Assembly: GCF_000517105.1 (NCBI RefSeq)
Contig: NZ_KI912148.1
Location: 1,110,518-1,174,517, forward strand
Reading direction: 5' to 3'
Length of the DNA stretch: 64,000 nucleotides
Origin: Fischerella sp. PCC 9605
GTDB lineage: Bacteria > Cyanobacteriota > Cyanobacteriia > Cyanobacteriales > Nostocaceae
Under the pieces are notes generated by a model. That model did not search any database. It was not told where the DNA came from and saw nothing but the letters and a program-made list of their open reading frames with translations. The position numbers were made by a program, and so were the translations under genes. Of the stretch, positions 63,626 to 64,000 are shown piece after piece; within the stretch, counting starts at the first letter, position 1, and each line of letters opens with the position of its first letter.

Positions 63626-64000
63626 CTACAACAAATCAGTAAATGGCTTTATTTGTCTTAAACCTTCCTTTTGCCAATCATCGCCTACTTCTCCGTCTTC
63701 CAGACTAAATAACCTTTCTCTACAGAGAATTTGCACCAAAAGTGGGAAGCACTGACTTTTAGTCAAAATCCATTTAACATCGTCCTCTGGGAAAGGAATG
63801 GGTGAACTAGCTATTAATTGCCGTGCTTCTGTCTCAGACAGCGCTCCCAAAGTTACAGAATAGCCGAAAATATTGAAAAAGGGTGAACTATGGCCGTTGC
63901 TGCGAGCCAGTTCAAGTGGTGATTCGGGAGAAGCCAAAACAAAAGCTAGATTGCCTCCTGTATGGTTCGTTGCCAAGGAGCGCAAGCACTCCCAGAAATT
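63626..64000 (-). CDS. STAND/AAA-type ATPase, C-terminal part (runs off the right edge)
   Basis: The reverse strand is open from 64000 to a stop at 63626 (124 residues). It reads as the end of an AAA-like ATPase of the same group as the protein at 58343-60703: SPFFNIFGYSVTLGALSETEARQLI, then WILTKSQCFPLLVQILCRERLF matches the arrangement HISYLKEDEARKLI and RSHPYLVQLLCSEI. Walker motifs and any effector domain lie outside the window. It is convergent with the subtilase gene. A decayed copy of part of it is present at 58078-58160. Confidence 0.75.
   Translation of the reverse strand, partial: NFWECLRSLATNHTGGNLAFVLASPESPLELARSNGHSSPFFNIFGYSVTLGALSETEARQLIASSPIPFPEDDVKWILTKSQCFPLLVQILCRERLFSLEDGEVGDDWQKEGLRQIKPFTDLL

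Overview
This window is chromosomal DNA of a filamentous, heterocyst-forming cyanobacterium (order Nostocales). The evidence is the many GCGATCGC (HIP1) octamers, the dense short tandem repeats (TTAGTAG-, TTGTTTG- and GTCATTA-type), cyanobacterial genes such as ndhM, nirA-nrtABCD-narB, ntcB, cnaT and narM, and a small protein of the Npun_R1517 heterocyst-regulator family. I cannot name the species.

Layout. 0-2.4 kb: a reverse-strand group of partial recJ, a GNAT acetyltransferase and a PD-(D/E)XK nuclease. 2.7-10.1 kb: an accessory block with a 21-bp minisatellite, a NACHT/pentapeptide-repeat protein (bacterial NLR-like), a YefM/YoeB toxin-antitoxin pair and a second STAND NTPase with TPRs. 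10.1-10.6 kb: a 270-bp MITE inside a CCCCCT/AGGGGG repeat. 10.6-21.6 kb: housekeeping genes (grx, glpX, hemA, UPF0182, the heterocyst-regulator homologue, ndhM, a phytase-like esterase). 22.1-28.8 kb: a signalling and proteolysis locus made of a membrane PP2C phosphatase (PrpJ-like), a CHAT caspase-like/FHA protein, an unknown protein and an FHA/PrsW membrane protease. 29.3-47.8 kb: the nitrate-assimilation region. The order on the reverse strand is nirA-nrtA-nrtB-nrtC-nrtD-nrtP-narB, then a PsiE-like gene and narM. nirB, ntcB and cnaT run divergently. The nirA promoter has a textbook NtcA box, a -10 box at the expected distance and an upstream NtcB motif. ntcB has its own NtcA promoter. 47.8-56.4 kb: a TAXI-type binding protein, a rhodanese-fold protein without the catalytic Cys, an RNase D-like exonuclease, a CAP protein, two tandem Tat-exported beta-carbonic anhydrases, a four-helix-bundle protein, a JAMM peptidase and MoeBR. 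56.4-57.5 kb: nested repeats including a second MITE. 57.5-64 kb: a YqhA protein, a membrane-anchored STAND-type ATPase, a small propeptide-like protein translationally coupled to a subtilase, and the edge of another ATPase.

How the parts fit. The central block takes up nitrate by two mechanistically different transporters, reduces it with NarB and NirA (helped by NarM and NirB), and is controlled by NtcA and NtcB, with CnaT required for operon expression in Anabaena. The two STAND clusters and the PP2C/CHAT/FHA/PrsW locus resemble NTPase- and peptidase-based conflict or cell-fate systems that are common in multicellular cyanobacteria. The PP2C/CHAT/FHA/PrsW set is the best candidate here for an undescribed system.

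A notable structural theme is that hairpin-forming low-complexity repeats sit between most genes and have also entered coding sequences in frame (UPF0182, narB, nirA, and the C-termini of nirB and cnaT). No tRNA, rRNA or CRISPR array was recognised.
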